64,000 bases of DNA from positions 1,798,001 to 1,862,000 of the forward strand of contig CP103025.1 in NCBI GenBank assembly GCA_024752435.1, written 5' to 3'. This document shows, piece by piece, positions 24,185 through 35,278 of this stretch (within the stretch, counting starts at the first letter, position 1; every line of letters begins with the position of its first letter). The position numbers and the translations under genes were made by a program. This stretch comes from Allantophomopsis cytisporea. Its lineage: Eukaryota; Ascomycota; Leotiomycetes; Phacidiales; Phacidiaceae. The notes below the pieces were generated by a model. That model was not told where the DNA came from. It saw only the letters and a list, made by a program, of their open reading frames with translations, and made no database searches.

Positions 24185-24552
24185 CGGACAACATTCGCTC
24201 ATAACCTCTTCTCCTTCATCTTCTCTACTTTAATAATTCATACAATTCCCCCACATCCTCCCACTTCGTCTACTTCCTACTTCTACATCAAGAAAACTAC
24301 ACTGCGCATCTGTTCTCGACATGGCTGGACAGAATAACTGCAACATCGCACAGCAAAGTGCGCGTCGTTGACCTCACGCCTTCAGCTGTCTTTTCCCAGA
24401 CACCCGAAAATCAATATCAGCTTTTCGAGTCGACGCCCTCAGATAGTTTGAGAACCTCAACTTCCATACAAAAAACACGTACCTATCCGAATCTATACAC
24501 ATAGAACCAAAAAAAAACAACCCCTCCAACCTCGAAAACCATCACCCATACG

Positions 24553-25669
24553 ATGACCGCCCGCAGAATGACGCGAAGATCTTTTAACGATAGTGATAGC
24601 CTTGTACCCATCTCGAGAACAGGCAGCATGCCACGCGACGATCAAGAAATCGAACTTTCGCGTCCGGCCTCAATGAGCACTGCTTCATCGATTGAATCAG
24701 ACATGAATATGGAATTTAGAAAGGAGATCGAATTGGGCTTACCAGATTATGATTATATGCTTGCTGCTGAAGGTATGCGCTTCCTGATACTTTCTTTGAC
24801 TATTGGCAACCCCGTCCCCACATCATCCCCACAGACTCACGCGACCACCTTGACTAATTCTGTCCTTTAGATGCAAGGAGCATCGCACAAGCTGATGAGG
24901 AGGAGATCGTCGACGGCCGACCAGAGAATTTCGGCGAGGTCTTCCCTGGTGTCTACCGCAGCACATACCCAAAGACTCACGATTATGAGTTCCTCCAGAC
25001 TCTCGGCCTGAAGACTATTGTGTATGTTGTGCGCAGAATCTTCGCCCATGCTTGCTTGCTGACGAATCATTAGCACTCTTGTCGAGAAAGAGTTGCCAGA
25101 TGGCTTCCAAACATTCATGGAAAGCAATGGCATACGTCATATTATTATTGAGGTTCCTGGTACCAAGAAGGTCCCAATCACCAAGGATGCTGTTGAGGCG
25201 GTTATGAAGGTTGTCCTCGAACCCAAGAATCATCCAATGCTTTTGCACTGCAATCAGGGCAAGGTAAGAACTTTTTTCTTCTATCAGTGTACATATTGAC
25301 ATCTCACTAACATGTCCATAGCATCGTACCGGCTGTATGGTTGCCGTCATCAGACACATTCAAGGCTGGCCAGTGCTGCGTATTCTTGATGAATACCGCC
25401 GTTACGCAGCACCAAAGTTGCGTGAAACGGACGAGAAATTCATTGAAGGATTCAATGTCAACACAATTTCCAGCATCCTCAAGAAAACCACCATTACTCT
25501 CCAAGGCATCCAGAGATTGACACCAGATCACACTGCTTTCTGGAGAAGATATCGCTTCGTCGTCTTTGCTTTGGCCATTCTCTCCCTCTTTGGATTCTCA
25601 GCTGAGCACTTCCAAGAAAGGATGGAGAGTAACGTGCGCGACTTGGATAATGGCAACGTGGGAATGTAA
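24553..25669 (+). CDS. Siw14/Oca-type atypical dual-specificity phosphatase with C-terminal membrane segment
   Basis: Four exons, 24553-24772, 24871-25021, 25074-25263 and 25322-25669, give 302 aa. The catalytic CX5R motif HCNQGKHRTG spans the exon 3/4 junction (nucleophile Cys183, Arg189). The NFGEVFPGVYRSTYP block and the LGLKTIV-TLVEKELP block before it are typical of the plant-and-fungi DSP family (Siw14, Oca1). In yeast, Siw14 hydrolyses the 5-beta-phosphate of inositol pyrophosphates, and the family acts in stress and nutrient signalling. The first ~70 residues are Ser/Arg-rich and probably disordered. A hydrophobic stretch at about 264-282 (RFVVFALAILSLFGF) could anchor the enzyme to a membrane by its tail, which yeast Siw14 does not have to my knowledge. 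The gene has a long repeat-rich upstream region. Confidence 0.88.
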
Positions 25670-26903
25670 TATCATAGAGCATAGAGTTTTGGGGCCGATA
25701 GAAGGCGTTTGGGTTTGGGTGTTGGACTGAGATGAACCCCCCACGGGAACCATCGGGTTTTACGTTTGCATTTTTTTCATTTTGGAGGGAAGAAAAGAGA
25801 TCATCGACGCGGTACACCAACTTCCTCGAGGCGATAAGGACAGGCAAAGCATTCACACACGTGATTTGCATGCTTAGGTCTAGTGTCGAGAAAGGGGGGG
25901 GGGGGAGATTAGAGTTCTGTTCTTTCTTTTTCATTTGTCACTCAGTTTCTTTTGTTGATGGGAGGGGATGGGAATATGGGAGTTCAAGTGGTTGAAATCA
26001 CACTGAAAGTTACCGGTAATGCAGTGCGCAAAGGCCGAGCTTCGAAAAATCCCACTGGCGTTTTTGCATTCTTGATTTTCTGTTTTCGCTTTTCCTTTGT
26101 CTGTACATTTTGATCGCTGGTTCCTCATCACCTTCCTGAGAGAACAAAAAAAACGATTTGTGAGCTGGAGAGTGGTGGAGTCGAGAAACACTACGATACA
26201 TTACCAAATTGTGCCTGTACATAGAGAGAGCAACAAAAGTGTGTTTGGAACATGGAGCTTTTGCTTGGTGTTCTAGCGTGTCTATCTGTCTTTGACTGTC
26301 TTCTGCTATCTGCGTCGTGTGTCTTGCGTCTGTCTGGGTTGTCTGTGTCGTGTGTCCGTCGCCTCTGCTCATTTGTACTGTGGGGCTGAGTGTATAATTA
26401 GATCCTCAAAGCGTAATTACATATCTCCCTCTGATTCAATACATAATTCCAACCACTCCATCGTACAGACAAATGCGCATGAACAAACCTACCTCCGTCC
26501 CTCGGGATAATTTTCCCGCTCGCCAGTTGGATTTGCAGCAGATTGATTGTCAGCTTGTCTGATTAGAGCGCATCCCCCTCCCCTCCGCCCGTCCCACGGG
26601 GTAGCCCCGAATAGCAACTCGCACACATCCCTGAAGGGGCGGGGTGAGTGGGGAAAAGGGCAAATGTCGCCCCTGAATATCGATATGTGATCTCGACGGG
26701 GAAATAACATAGACCGGCAATTTCGTGGGTCTCAGATATCATGAGGCTGATCTATCTCAGATCTGGAGGTCGCGGAGGTCAGTCACACTGACTCGCAGGA
26801 TGCCCCTCGAGCGGGCTGCATCACGATTCAGATCCTGATACTACGGGGAAGTGTGCTATTCAAAAAGATTCTATATACGCTATGCTATCGTTCATCGTCA
26901 TCT
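25670..26903. other. Intergenic region between convergent genes (phosphatase and ima1)
   Basis: About 1.2 kb of 3' flanks. It contains a run of G (25894-25904), a T/C-rich patch and TCTGTCT-type repeats (26280-26360). No coding sequence is supported. Confidence 0.6.
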
Positions 26904-29332
26904 TCAGGGCGCCCTGAACACCGTATCCTGTACACTCGCCATGACTGTGTGCTGCATAAAACTAACCAGCATGACCAGACTCCCCAGTGCCTGCCAGACC
27001 TCCCACTCGCTGATCTCCACCCATATCTTACTGCCTATGTACGCGATCACCACAATCTGTCCGGCTGCCACGGTCGTCATGAACTGATCCCGCAGCGATT
27101 TCTGGAATATCGTGTCGGCCATGAGTCGCAGAGCTATGAGCGCCGTTGCCACCATCGTGCCCATGATTGCAGGGCGCACGTGTTGCGGCAGGTCGGTTGG
27201 CACGTCGAAGATTTCGTCAGATGGCGACGAGGATGGATCGTTGCTTAAAATGTAGTTCCAGATGAAGAAGAGCACCATTAGTACCATGGCCGTTATTCCA
27301 TAGCGTTTGTTGGCGCGCAATGCCGCGCTGTGTCGCTCGTTTTCTTTCTGCCAGAGGACTTCTTTCTCCTCCTTTTGGCTGGGCCCGAGCGAGAATGAAC
27401 CTAACACATCTGCAAGCCCGTCATCCAGATTTGCATCTTTCGGCGGAGCATGGAACCTCGGTGGTGCGAAATTGACCTCTGGTTTCTCGACGGGACTGAA
27501 TGGAGGTAGAGATGGCTCCGAGAGAGCAGGACTGCGATTTACTCCACTGAAGAAAGGGGTAGAGGGGTTTCGTCTTTGGACTTCTTTCTGGATCGTTCTG
27601 TTGACTGGTGCTGCCGGAACTTTGAACCAGAAGGGGCTTGCTTCAGGTTCGGGCCTTACAGGCGCTTGTCCAAAAAGTTGAGAGCTCCGATTCGAAGCTG
27701 ACCGGTCAGGATTAAATGCTCGATATTTGGATATGGGATGCTGAATCGGCTGAATAGGTTCCCATTCCATCGCGTCAATAGAGTTAGACTGATCCTGGTA
27801 GCCAAACTCGTCCGCAAGGGGTGGTTGAAAGCCACGAGGATATTCTCCTGTTCTCATCCAATGCAAACTTTGTTCATTGGTCATACTAGTTAAGTGAGGT
27901 TGAAAGCCTGGAGATCGAGGGGAGTTGCGAGAAGGTGACGTATATGCGGGAGATGAAAGAAGAGCTTCTCGAGATGTGATTGGGGTTTTCCAGGAAGGGG
28001 TCATTTGTGGTGTATCATGTATCGGTAATTTTGATGGAGAGAATTCATTTGTAGATGAGGACAATGATGGAAGATGACGCGAAGGAGTCGTCGCAGTGGA
28101 CGGTCTGTTGCTTGTGGCAGCAATATCATCGAGAATACTTGCTAGATCGTTTGGGGCCGCTCGGGGTGAACTATTCTTCTTGACATATTCGCGCAAATCC
28201 GTTTGTGTACTTGCGAATAATCGAGTCTGATCAATCTTGATACATTTTGAGGCTTGAAAGGCACTCTGTAGCATATGTCAGCACATATCGTAAATAGGAG
28301 GGTTTGGGTCTTACAATAGATGTAAAGCAAAGCATCACCAAATGTACAGCTCTTGTTCCTGAAGAATCGACATTTCCCAGTATGCTACGATTTATCAGAG
28401 TTCTAAAAAGCGTTCGAACAATCAGCAGTATGACTTGCGTCGTATAGTACTGTCTTCGCCCACTCATATGGGTATCGAAGCATCGAATAGTATCTCTGAA
28501 CCGCGGATTCCACCATATTGATCCCAAACTAATGAGGAGTGCATAGCTGGCCTGTATTGGTACTCCCTCAAAAGGAGGCAATGGCAATAGACTCAATACG
28601 AAGAAGCGTATTGTTCGGAAGAGATGCGCAAAACCAAACAAAGTGGATGGCGGGATGGGTAGTAGAGACGGTACGAAATGATGCGAATGGCTTCCAAAGA
28701 TGCCAAATACATTCCAGACCAACTGTCCTATGAGACCAACATACGTGCAATATTTCCCCAAAATCGAAAATAATTGCAACCAGCCAAAACTCTTTCTCTG
28801 TTTTTGGCGTGCTCGGGTCTTGTCCATCAGCCGTCGAAGATTATCCGAGTTCGCATTGTATTTGGCATTGCGCAAGCGGGCCTCTACTCGCGGAAGACAT
28901 TCTTCACATATCTGTGGATGATCGTGTTCAAGTCGAAGCTTGAACTTTGCTTCTCCTCGCATGCGCTCTTCATATTCTGGATCATTCTCATCGTCTGGGA
29001 GATATTGCGCAAGAATGGATCTGTACATGTGTTGATTATGAAGACATGTCGCGCAGAATGTTGAATCAGAGGCAGACGCGGTACTATGCCGTATGGGTTG
29101 CGCATACTGAAGACCGCTTGAGGTTTCGTGCGCAGGCGGATCAGTGAACTCGAGATTCTGTATTTACAAATTAGCTAAAAGATTGTTGACGAATCCGTAA
29201 GCAACTTACATCATCGAAGTGATTTGTGGCTTCACACTTTGTACAGACAAATCGTCTCACAGTGCCATCTTGGATCACCGTGGATCTGCTACCGCAGTAG
29301 AAACAAGAGAGTCTTTTCCCACGTCTAGACAT
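26904..29332 (-). CDS. ima1: Inner nuclear membrane protein Ima1 (Samp1/NET5 family)
   Basis: Three exons, 29332-29210, 29157-28315 and 28265-26904, join at codon boundaries into 775 aa. The N-terminus has the Ima1 zinc-finger pattern: CFYCGS at residues 10-13 and a CTKC pair about 20 residues later, ending NHFDD. Further CxxC pairs follow (TFCATC, CEECLPR), then an RLMDKTRARQKQR basic stretch. About five hydrophobic segments lie between there and exon 3 (WLQLFSILGKYC, LFRTIRFFVLSLL, ASYALLISLGSIWW, TTQVILLIVRTLF, VHLVMLCFTSI). A long Ser/Pro-rich middle comes next, and three or four more membrane segments near the end (AMVLMVLFFIWNYIL, TMVATALIALRLM, VAAGQIVVIAYIG, LGSLVMLVSFM). In fission yeast, Ima1 sits in the inner nuclear membrane and links heterochromatin to the envelope. 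Two in-frame ATGs lie upstream (29398, 29419); I chose the one directly before the zinc finger. Confidence 0.85.
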
Positions 29333-30053
29333 AGGGAAATCATTTCGATAGTTTGGAAGGATGATGGGTGGCTTTCGAGGAATCACAACACTGGACATGT
29401 TATTCTGCCAACTATGCATATTTTGGGTTTAGCGGCCGGAGGTTCAGGCGGTGAGGTCGGTAAATCGCATCCAAACGTCTCTCGGTGAACGAATGATAGT
29501 AATGCCTGAGACGATGAGAACTTGAGCTCACGATCGTTATAGATTTTTGATGTAGTTTCGCCCAGTGCTACAAAGAATCAGTGTAAGTAAAATATATGAC
29601 TGAGATTGATCGAATCAAGTGGGATTCTGCTGTCGAATGGGGTACAATAATGTGCCACACTCAAAAGCAACAGTCGCATTGCAATGTCCCTGGTTTGACA
29701 ACTGGCATCACTGAAGCCAATACACACAACACAAAATACAAACCTAGCATTTATTACTCTGAATACTTTCTTTCATACCTAAACACTAGAAACATTGCTG
29801 TTGTGTCTTACTAATCAAAGACGTCCAACAATCATGGAATTTCACTTCTACCTACTCTAGGTTTATGGTAGTTTGTCGTTGTTGCCAGATGTCGCTTGGA
29901 CAATATATCTCGAATCTACAGCAGCCATCTCAACAACTACGATGCACAATATGTAAGACAAGCATCGCCGGATGCAAGCCCACATATGCATGTTTATTTG
30001 CGCTGTATCTCGATAAGATACGATAAGACAGTTTCGAACATAATACATTGAAG
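29333..30053. other. Divergent intergenic region between ima1 and alg14
   Basis: About 720 bp that must carry both promoters. The half near alg14 is AT-rich and contains a short CGATAAGATACGATAAGA repeat (30011-30028). This could be read as GATA-factor core sites, though GATA is too short to be conclusive. Confidence 0.55.
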
Positions 30054-30829
30054 ATGACGAGCACTTACATGGGGTTCTTCATATCAATAGTGCTGATACT
30101 ACTCCTATTCTCCTTGTGCCTGGTGGTATGTATATGCTATCATGAACCCAGCAGAAGCTAATCAAAGCCCAGATTCGAGTTCGCAATGTTCATCCATTGT
30201 TCGCCCGCACGTCTAGCAAAACGCAGTCGAAGACCGCCCATATCCTCATCGTTCTCGGATCCGGAGGTCACACAGCGGAAATGCTATCGATGCTTCGCGC
30301 CCTAGACCCCCAACGCTACAGCTATCGGACCTATGTTTTCTCCTCAGGAGACACTCTTAGCGCTTCTAGAGCCGCAACCTTTGAGAACCAGCTGTACCTG
30401 AAGACTGTGACACAAGAAGGAAAGGAGGAGGGGTCTACGGGCACATGGGAGATCGTTGAAGTTCCAAGAGCTCGCAATATTCACCAACCACTCTGGAGTA
30501 CTCCACTCTCAGCCTTGATCTGCCTCAAAGCTTGTTTCAGTGTTCTATATCCTCATGGAGAATTTTCTGGCTTCCCCAACCTCATTATAACGAATGGACC
30601 GGGTACTGGCGTTATTGTGGTTATGGCTTCTTTGGTCCTCAAGATCCTAGGCGTGTCTGGCACGCGAGACACAATGAGGACTATATATGTAGAAAGCTGG
30701 GCTCGGGTTAGTACTCTAAGTTTGAGTGGGAAACTCCTGCTCTATAATGTTGATCGATTCTTCGTTCAGTGGAAAGGATTGAAGGGTAAAGGCGGCCGCG
30801 CAGAGCATCGAGGGTTTCTTGTACAATGA
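30054..30829 (+). CDS. alg14: UDP-GlcNAc transferase membrane subunit Alg14
   Basis: Two exons, 30054-30125 and 30173-30829, give 242 aa. Exon 1 encodes almost only the N-terminal membrane anchor (GFFISIVLILLLFSLCLV). Exon 2 starts with a basic stretch and then the GSGGHTAEML motif (residues 53-62), the Alg14/MurG-like nucleotide-fold loop. Further family blocks are VPRARNIHQPLW, ITNGPGTGV and the final DRFFVQW. Alg14 anchors the catalytic subunit Alg13 on the cytosolic face of the ER and together they add the second GlcNAc to dolichol-PP-GlcNAc in N-glycan assembly. The residue after VESWARV matches the family, and the length is close to the fungal norm. No Alg13 gene is adjacent. Confidence 0.92.
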
Positions 30830-31973
30830 GGGGATAGGCTTTGCTTTTCTGCATTTTCATGGTGAAAGGCGTTTCTTTGGGAAAGGATATGGTTGGCTGT
30901 AAAGAATCAAAAATCCTGGTGACATGATTGTCTTTAGTGTCCTCATGTTGACTTAAATTCCACCCAAACCCATGACGCCTAGTGAAACTGTCCACATCGA
31001 TGACCAGTGTCGTACACCTGCACTGAAAAGGCTCCGATAAGCAAACAGGTACTTATTCTACTCAAACTCGTATGTGATCGCTGTAATATGCTACCTTAGA
31101 ACATTCATTTTTGCATTCAATCGTCCCAGCCTAACAATCAGCATTCGGATAAATCCTCTTTCCCATGGAATAGACTGCTGTAAAGGAACGATGTATGTTC
31201 TGAGTGACCCGTCAGATCTTTTAAGCTAAGAAATGTACCTATATGCTTAGGAGATGTTGAATAGCCTCTTAGAGTCTGATAGAAAATTCATATTTATCAG
31301 CACTGTAATCTGCAAGACAATAGATCTAAAGCTTCCAGTTTCATATATAAATGTGATTAGACGGCATCTATTTAGTATGTGTTGCAGCACGCTTTGAGTG
31401 TGTCAATACCATTTCACATAGGTACATATACATGTACATGTTGGGTATCTTAGTTCTTGTACACATACTTCTTGATTCTGGCAGCTCTCTTGACATGTGT
31501 GGAAGTCCTCCTTACAAAGAAGGGCTTCACGCCTGCTCACTTACACACATGTACACTCGCTCGCACAACATCTTTTGAAACACGTACATTGTGTGGATAA
31601 AGTTTCACTTTATCTACCATTCACTTCTTAATCTTCTCATTAATCCTCGTTCTTGTCCACAAAAATCTTTGCCCCTCGTTCAGTTTCGCTGCACGGTGAG
31701 ACTATACTGGTTCACCAAACCATCGATCAAAGTCTCCAAACTATCCGATGGATACCTTTTTTTTAAGCTTCCCAAAGCGATTCGTACAGAAGCACGTTAC
31801 AAATCTCACAAACGTACATCATTAATCTGCATCCTGTATCAACTTCATTCCTGTTCCATGTCTGCACCTTCACACCAACAATCGCCTGTCAGTTTTCTGC
31901 CTCACTTCCTCACTTCCTCCTTGACTCAGCAGTTGCATCTTCCGCAGCAAAATATACCGATCTAGTTCGCAAG
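30830..31973. other. Intergenic region between alg14 and the DUF7918 gene
   Basis: About 1.1 kb, AT-rich in the middle (31200-31450). The last 400 bp is pyrimidine-rich on the plus strand and probably the 5' leader of the next gene. No gene is seen. Confidence 0.6.
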
Positions 31974-33135
31974 ATGGCAGTTCTCGAAGCACAACCCAGA
32001 ATCAAAGTTACAATTAGGTCAAATGGCGCCGACCTCATAGAATATGCCGATGAGAATGACCAGGAAGCTGGCCCGCTTGCGGACAAGACTGTTGTTAGAT
32101 ATATCGAGTCAACCTCAGATACACCATTTTCCATAGCCCTTGCAGTCGAGAAGGGACCTTCCTTCGACTGTGATCACTTGACTTTCAGTTGCAGAATTGA
32201 TGGTCACCGAGTTCGCGGCCAAATAAAGGAAGACAAGTTCATGCAAGAAGATTGGAGCGCGATAGTAGAGCACTTTGAAAGTTTTGACACGCAGAAGAGA
32301 CGTTTTCTGAGCACTTTCAAATTCAAGAAGATCGATATAGGTAAGTATGTCAAACACCTGCTGATATGCTTGGCAAAGTTAATAGTTACATAGTTGAGGA
32401 CGCCGACTCCATGAGAGTTAAGGAGGACATGGATCGCTTTTCATCTGTTGGCGAAATACAAATCAGGGTTTTTCGTAAGGCGAAGAGAATACTAAAGCAC
32501 CCCAAACCCTGCAAACTACCTGAAGTGAAGAGTCTGGAAATTGCAGAGAAGGCAGGAAAAGGACGGGGCATCACACATAGAATTATGTAAGCCCTGAAGG
32601 ATTCATTTGGCGTTGCACTGACTTATAATATCTAGTTTTGGAGAAGCTATTTTGAGCCCTGATCAATCAGGAATGCACTTCAAATCTCCTTTCCTTGACG
32701 GATCAGACAAGCCTTTTGTGGTGTTTATTTTCAGATATCGCTCTCGAAGTAGGTATACCTTAACCTCATTTTCTTCTCCTTGAATCTATACTAAAAGTCC
32801 TATAGATATTCTCGAAAGCCTGGGACTTATTGCTAGATCGCAAACCCCTGACCGATACGATCTCATGACTCCCGAGGAGAGGGAGAGAATGCTTCGCGAA
32901 TTTCTTGCAAGCCAAAGAGTTAGTAGATCCTAAAGGAGAAGAGGTGCTAAGGGCTAACAATAATTAGGAAAATCAACTTGATGTAAAGCCGGAGGTCAAG
33001 ACGGAGCAGAAGGCCGTAAAACGCGAGCATGAGCCTGAAGACGATGATACTATTGATCTCACTCGACCACCAAAGGTCTTCAAGACATCTAGAGCGGATG
33101 ATGGCACGGAGATGATTGATCTTACAGATGATTAG
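31974..33135 (+). CDS. DUF7918-type fungal protein with two C-terminal SUMO-interacting-like motifs
   Basis: Five exons, 31974-32340, 32394-32586, 32636-32748, 32806-32918 and 32968-33135, join in frame to 317 aa. The N-terminal two thirds match my memory of the fungal DUF7918 beta-rich domain: RIKVTIRSNGADLIEY, a KTVVRYIES block, FDCDHLTFSCRIDG, KFKKIDI and GEIQIRVFRKAKR, ending with KPFVVFIFRYRS. The biochemical role of this family is unknown to me. The last exon is charged and carries two IDLT motifs, DDDTIDLTR (291-294) and EMIDLTDD (312-315), the second forming the extreme C-terminus. IDLT beside acidic residues is a common SUMO-interacting motif form. A nuclear role is a reasonable inference. 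No signal peptide or membrane segment is seen. Confidence 0.8.
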
Positions 33136-33526
33136 ACGGAGGGAATGATTAAGAGGATGTGGTTCTCAGCCCTGATCGCATGCTTGGAGACAGTTTTAGT
33201 CAAAACCTGCATGAATCGAGTGCGGCGTTGATATCTCGAGACAACTGGCCATTAATCTCAGTATTGCAAGATTGGTGATTCAAATAGACGATGAAGCAAG
33301 GATATGGCTCGACGTAGTAACAAAAAATTAAAATATCTTTATTGTCGAGATCCAGATTGAACGTGCTTTTAGACAGTCAAAATTATGACGCCACAATCTT
33401 ACTTTGAAATGCACAAATCTGTGTAAGATCTCATAAACAAAAGCTCGATCAAAGGTTGTCGTGAAGCTTCAATTAAAAATGTACTAAAGCAAATAGCTCA
33501 CTGTGATGATCAACACTTATTACCCG
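33136..33526. other. Convergent 3' region between the DUF7918 and DUF3984 genes
   Basis: About 390 bp of 3' flank for two converging genes, AT-rich. Nothing else is recognised. Confidence 0.6.
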
Positions 33527-34651
33527 TCAAAGCAAAACTCTGCTCGCAACACTCAAAAGCCAAGCTGCATCCTGCCATCCTCCCTCCTCTGCCTTAGGAG
33601 CCGGTATTTTCTGCCCATCACCAACGGACTCGTTGAAATTCAATTTTTGCCTTGGGGAACGCTTACTTTGAACCGAAGATTCGGACTCTACAGCAACATC
33701 ATCAGTATCATCATCATCTTCCTCCTCTTGCTCGTCTTCCTCGCCGACAGCAAACAGCTTCCAACCAAGCATTTTCTCAACCCAACCCTGCAAGCCAAAG
33801 CTGTTCCTCCGCGCTAATCTCCGAACCAATGCCTCATCCATGTCCGGTTCCTCCTCCAAGATCTCATCCTCAACATTAACGAAGTCTGGTTCCATGACAT
33901 CGCCTCTAACATACTCATGGCCATCAAAATAGCCCGCCCTCTCACCAACTGGAGTCCTAGGTGTCATGGCGCCAATGCCAACCCTGCTGTTTCGGCGACT
34001 ATGTGCTCGGCTGCTATATCGACTACCGGCTTTGCCCAAGTTGATATAACTTCTAGTAGTGATGGGCGAGAATTCATCATCAGCGTCCCCAACACCAGCA
34101 CTACTACCTCTTCGACTGCTCGCAATCTCTCTCTCGATCTCTCTCTCTGCAGCCTCCTCCACCTCATCACGTGTAGCCGTAAGACTTGTACTGCTTGCCC
34201 TGCTAACAAGCCATGACTGCCCCTTTGATTCCCTAGTCTCGGATGAGATTGTGGCACCTGCTCGTAGCAGCCAATCCGAATTATTTCTATCATTGGCTGA
34301 TAAAGAACTGATACTCAGGTCCTCTCGTCTTGCATTTCGCCCATTGGGAGTGGCATGTCTTGGCGTTCCCAGATGCTTCTGATTGCGGACGTTGGTGGTG
34401 GATTTACTGCTGGATAGATTTATGGTGGAGGGCTTTCGAAGATGGGCGCGAGAGCCGCTGCGTGTCAAGATTCCTGGGGTCGTGGGTGCAGAGGCATGGG
34501 AGATATATGAGGTACTATAGCTTGGGACAGGTTGTGAGGGAAAATCGAGGTCATCAAGAGGCAGCTTGGGTGTCAATGGGGCGAGGGAGAGGTGGTTAAG
34601 GCTTGCGGTAGAACGGTTTCGACGAGAATGTTGGTTGTAGGCGACGTCCAT
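33527..34651 (-). CDS. DUF3984-like fungal protein of unknown function
   Basis: A single exon of 374 aa. The start MDVAYNQHSRRNRSTAS-LNHLSLAPLTPKLPLDD matches my memory of the DUF3984 family of filamentous fungi, whose function is not established. The rest is Ser/Arg/Thr-rich and probably disordered, with many R-x-x-S and S-P sites suited to phosphorylation. A helical WLLRAGATISSE segment and a WLVSRASSTS segment are followed by EVEEAAEREIEREI. Near the end comes QGWVEKMLGWKLF, a short amphipathic stretch, then a strongly acidic run (EEDEQEEEDDDDTDD) and a final aromatic WQDAAWLLSVASRVLL. The C-terminal block could bind a membrane or partner; that is inference. It is divergent from elp1. Confidence 0.8.
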   Translation of the reverse strand: MDVAYNQHSRRNRSTASLNHLSLAPLTPKLPLDDLDFPSQPVPSYSTSYISHASAPTTPGILTRSGSRAHLRKPSTINLSSSKSTTNVRNQKHLGTPRHATPNGRNARREDLSISSLSANDRNNSDWLLRAGATISSETRESKGQSWLVSRASSTSLTATRDEVEEAAEREIEREIASSRRGSSAGVGDADDEFSPITTRSYINLGKAGSRYSSRAHSRRNSRVGIGAMTPRTPVGERAGYFDGHEYVRGDVMEPDFVNVEDEILEEEPDMDEALVRRLARRNSFGLQGWVEKMLGWKLFAVGEEDEQEEEDDDDTDDVAVESESSVQSKRSPRQKLNFNESVGDGQKIPAPKAEEGGWQDAAWLLSVASRVLL

Positions 34652-35278
34652 TATGATAGCGCCCCAAAGAGAAATATGGAATGCAGATCTGAAGTCGTAG
34701 TTAGATTCTGAATCCGCGGTAAGTGCTCCATATATAAGTGAGCATAGAAATCAACGGAACAGAGCAAGAACCAGACTGGGGCGTTCTGAGAAATATTGCC
34801 CGAGGTAGAGTAATCGTGTGAGGTGATTAATCGGGCGACTGCGGATGACCTCAACCTTGCTTTAGGACTCGATGTTAATCCGGGGTAGCGTCTCCTCGCT
34901 TGCGATTGTCCAGTCATTCGTTATCTTCACGTGAAGACTGGAGGGGCAAAGCTCTGTGATCACAACTCGACCATTTGGAATCATTGAATTACATATCGTG
35001 CACCAGTTGTCTTGTGATTAATCTTCTTAAATTCATGAATTCATGAATTCTTACTAAAACTCCCAGTCCGATGATTGTTTCTTCGTGCCTAGGCACAATC
35101 ATCATCTTCACTGAAATCTCATCCTACCTACCTCCGTATCTTAGTCAACGTTGCCAGCAGCAACCCTCTCCACGTAGAACGCTAATTATAGCCTCAGGCA
35201 GAAACATAAAAAAGCGAATCTTGAGTAATTTATAGAAATTTGATAGCAGAACTGCAGCTTGTGCAAACCACCGACAAA
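34652..35278. promoter_or_regulatory. Divergent promoter region between the DUF3984 gene and elp1
   Basis: About 630 bp between two divergent start codons. It contains overlapping palindromes at 35031-35050 (ATTCATGAAT and GAATTCATGAATTC). CCTACCTACCTCC lies shortly before the elp1 leader. Transcription start sites cannot be fixed from sequence. Confidence 0.5.

Larger units (their letters stand above)
17982..24552. other. 6.6-kb gene-poor region upstream of the Siw14-like gene
   Basis: No credible coding region is seen. The stretch holds the AT-rich RIP-like block, a perfect AGAGG array, a purine-rich segment (about 23140-23300 and 23590-23750) and then a strongly pyrimidine- and CA-rich segment (about 23830-24310). 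The longest open frame here (23594-24337) only translates these purine and pyrimidine repeats. The last 0.7 kb is probably the promoter and 5' leader of the phosphatase gene at 24553. Confidence 0.6.

Noticed and set aside
23594..24337. A 247-codon open frame on the plus strand
   Set aside because: It translates GCAGAA-type purine repeats and then CTCACT/CACACA repeats (long Thr-Leu runs). It has no domain and ends just before the real phosphatase gene.
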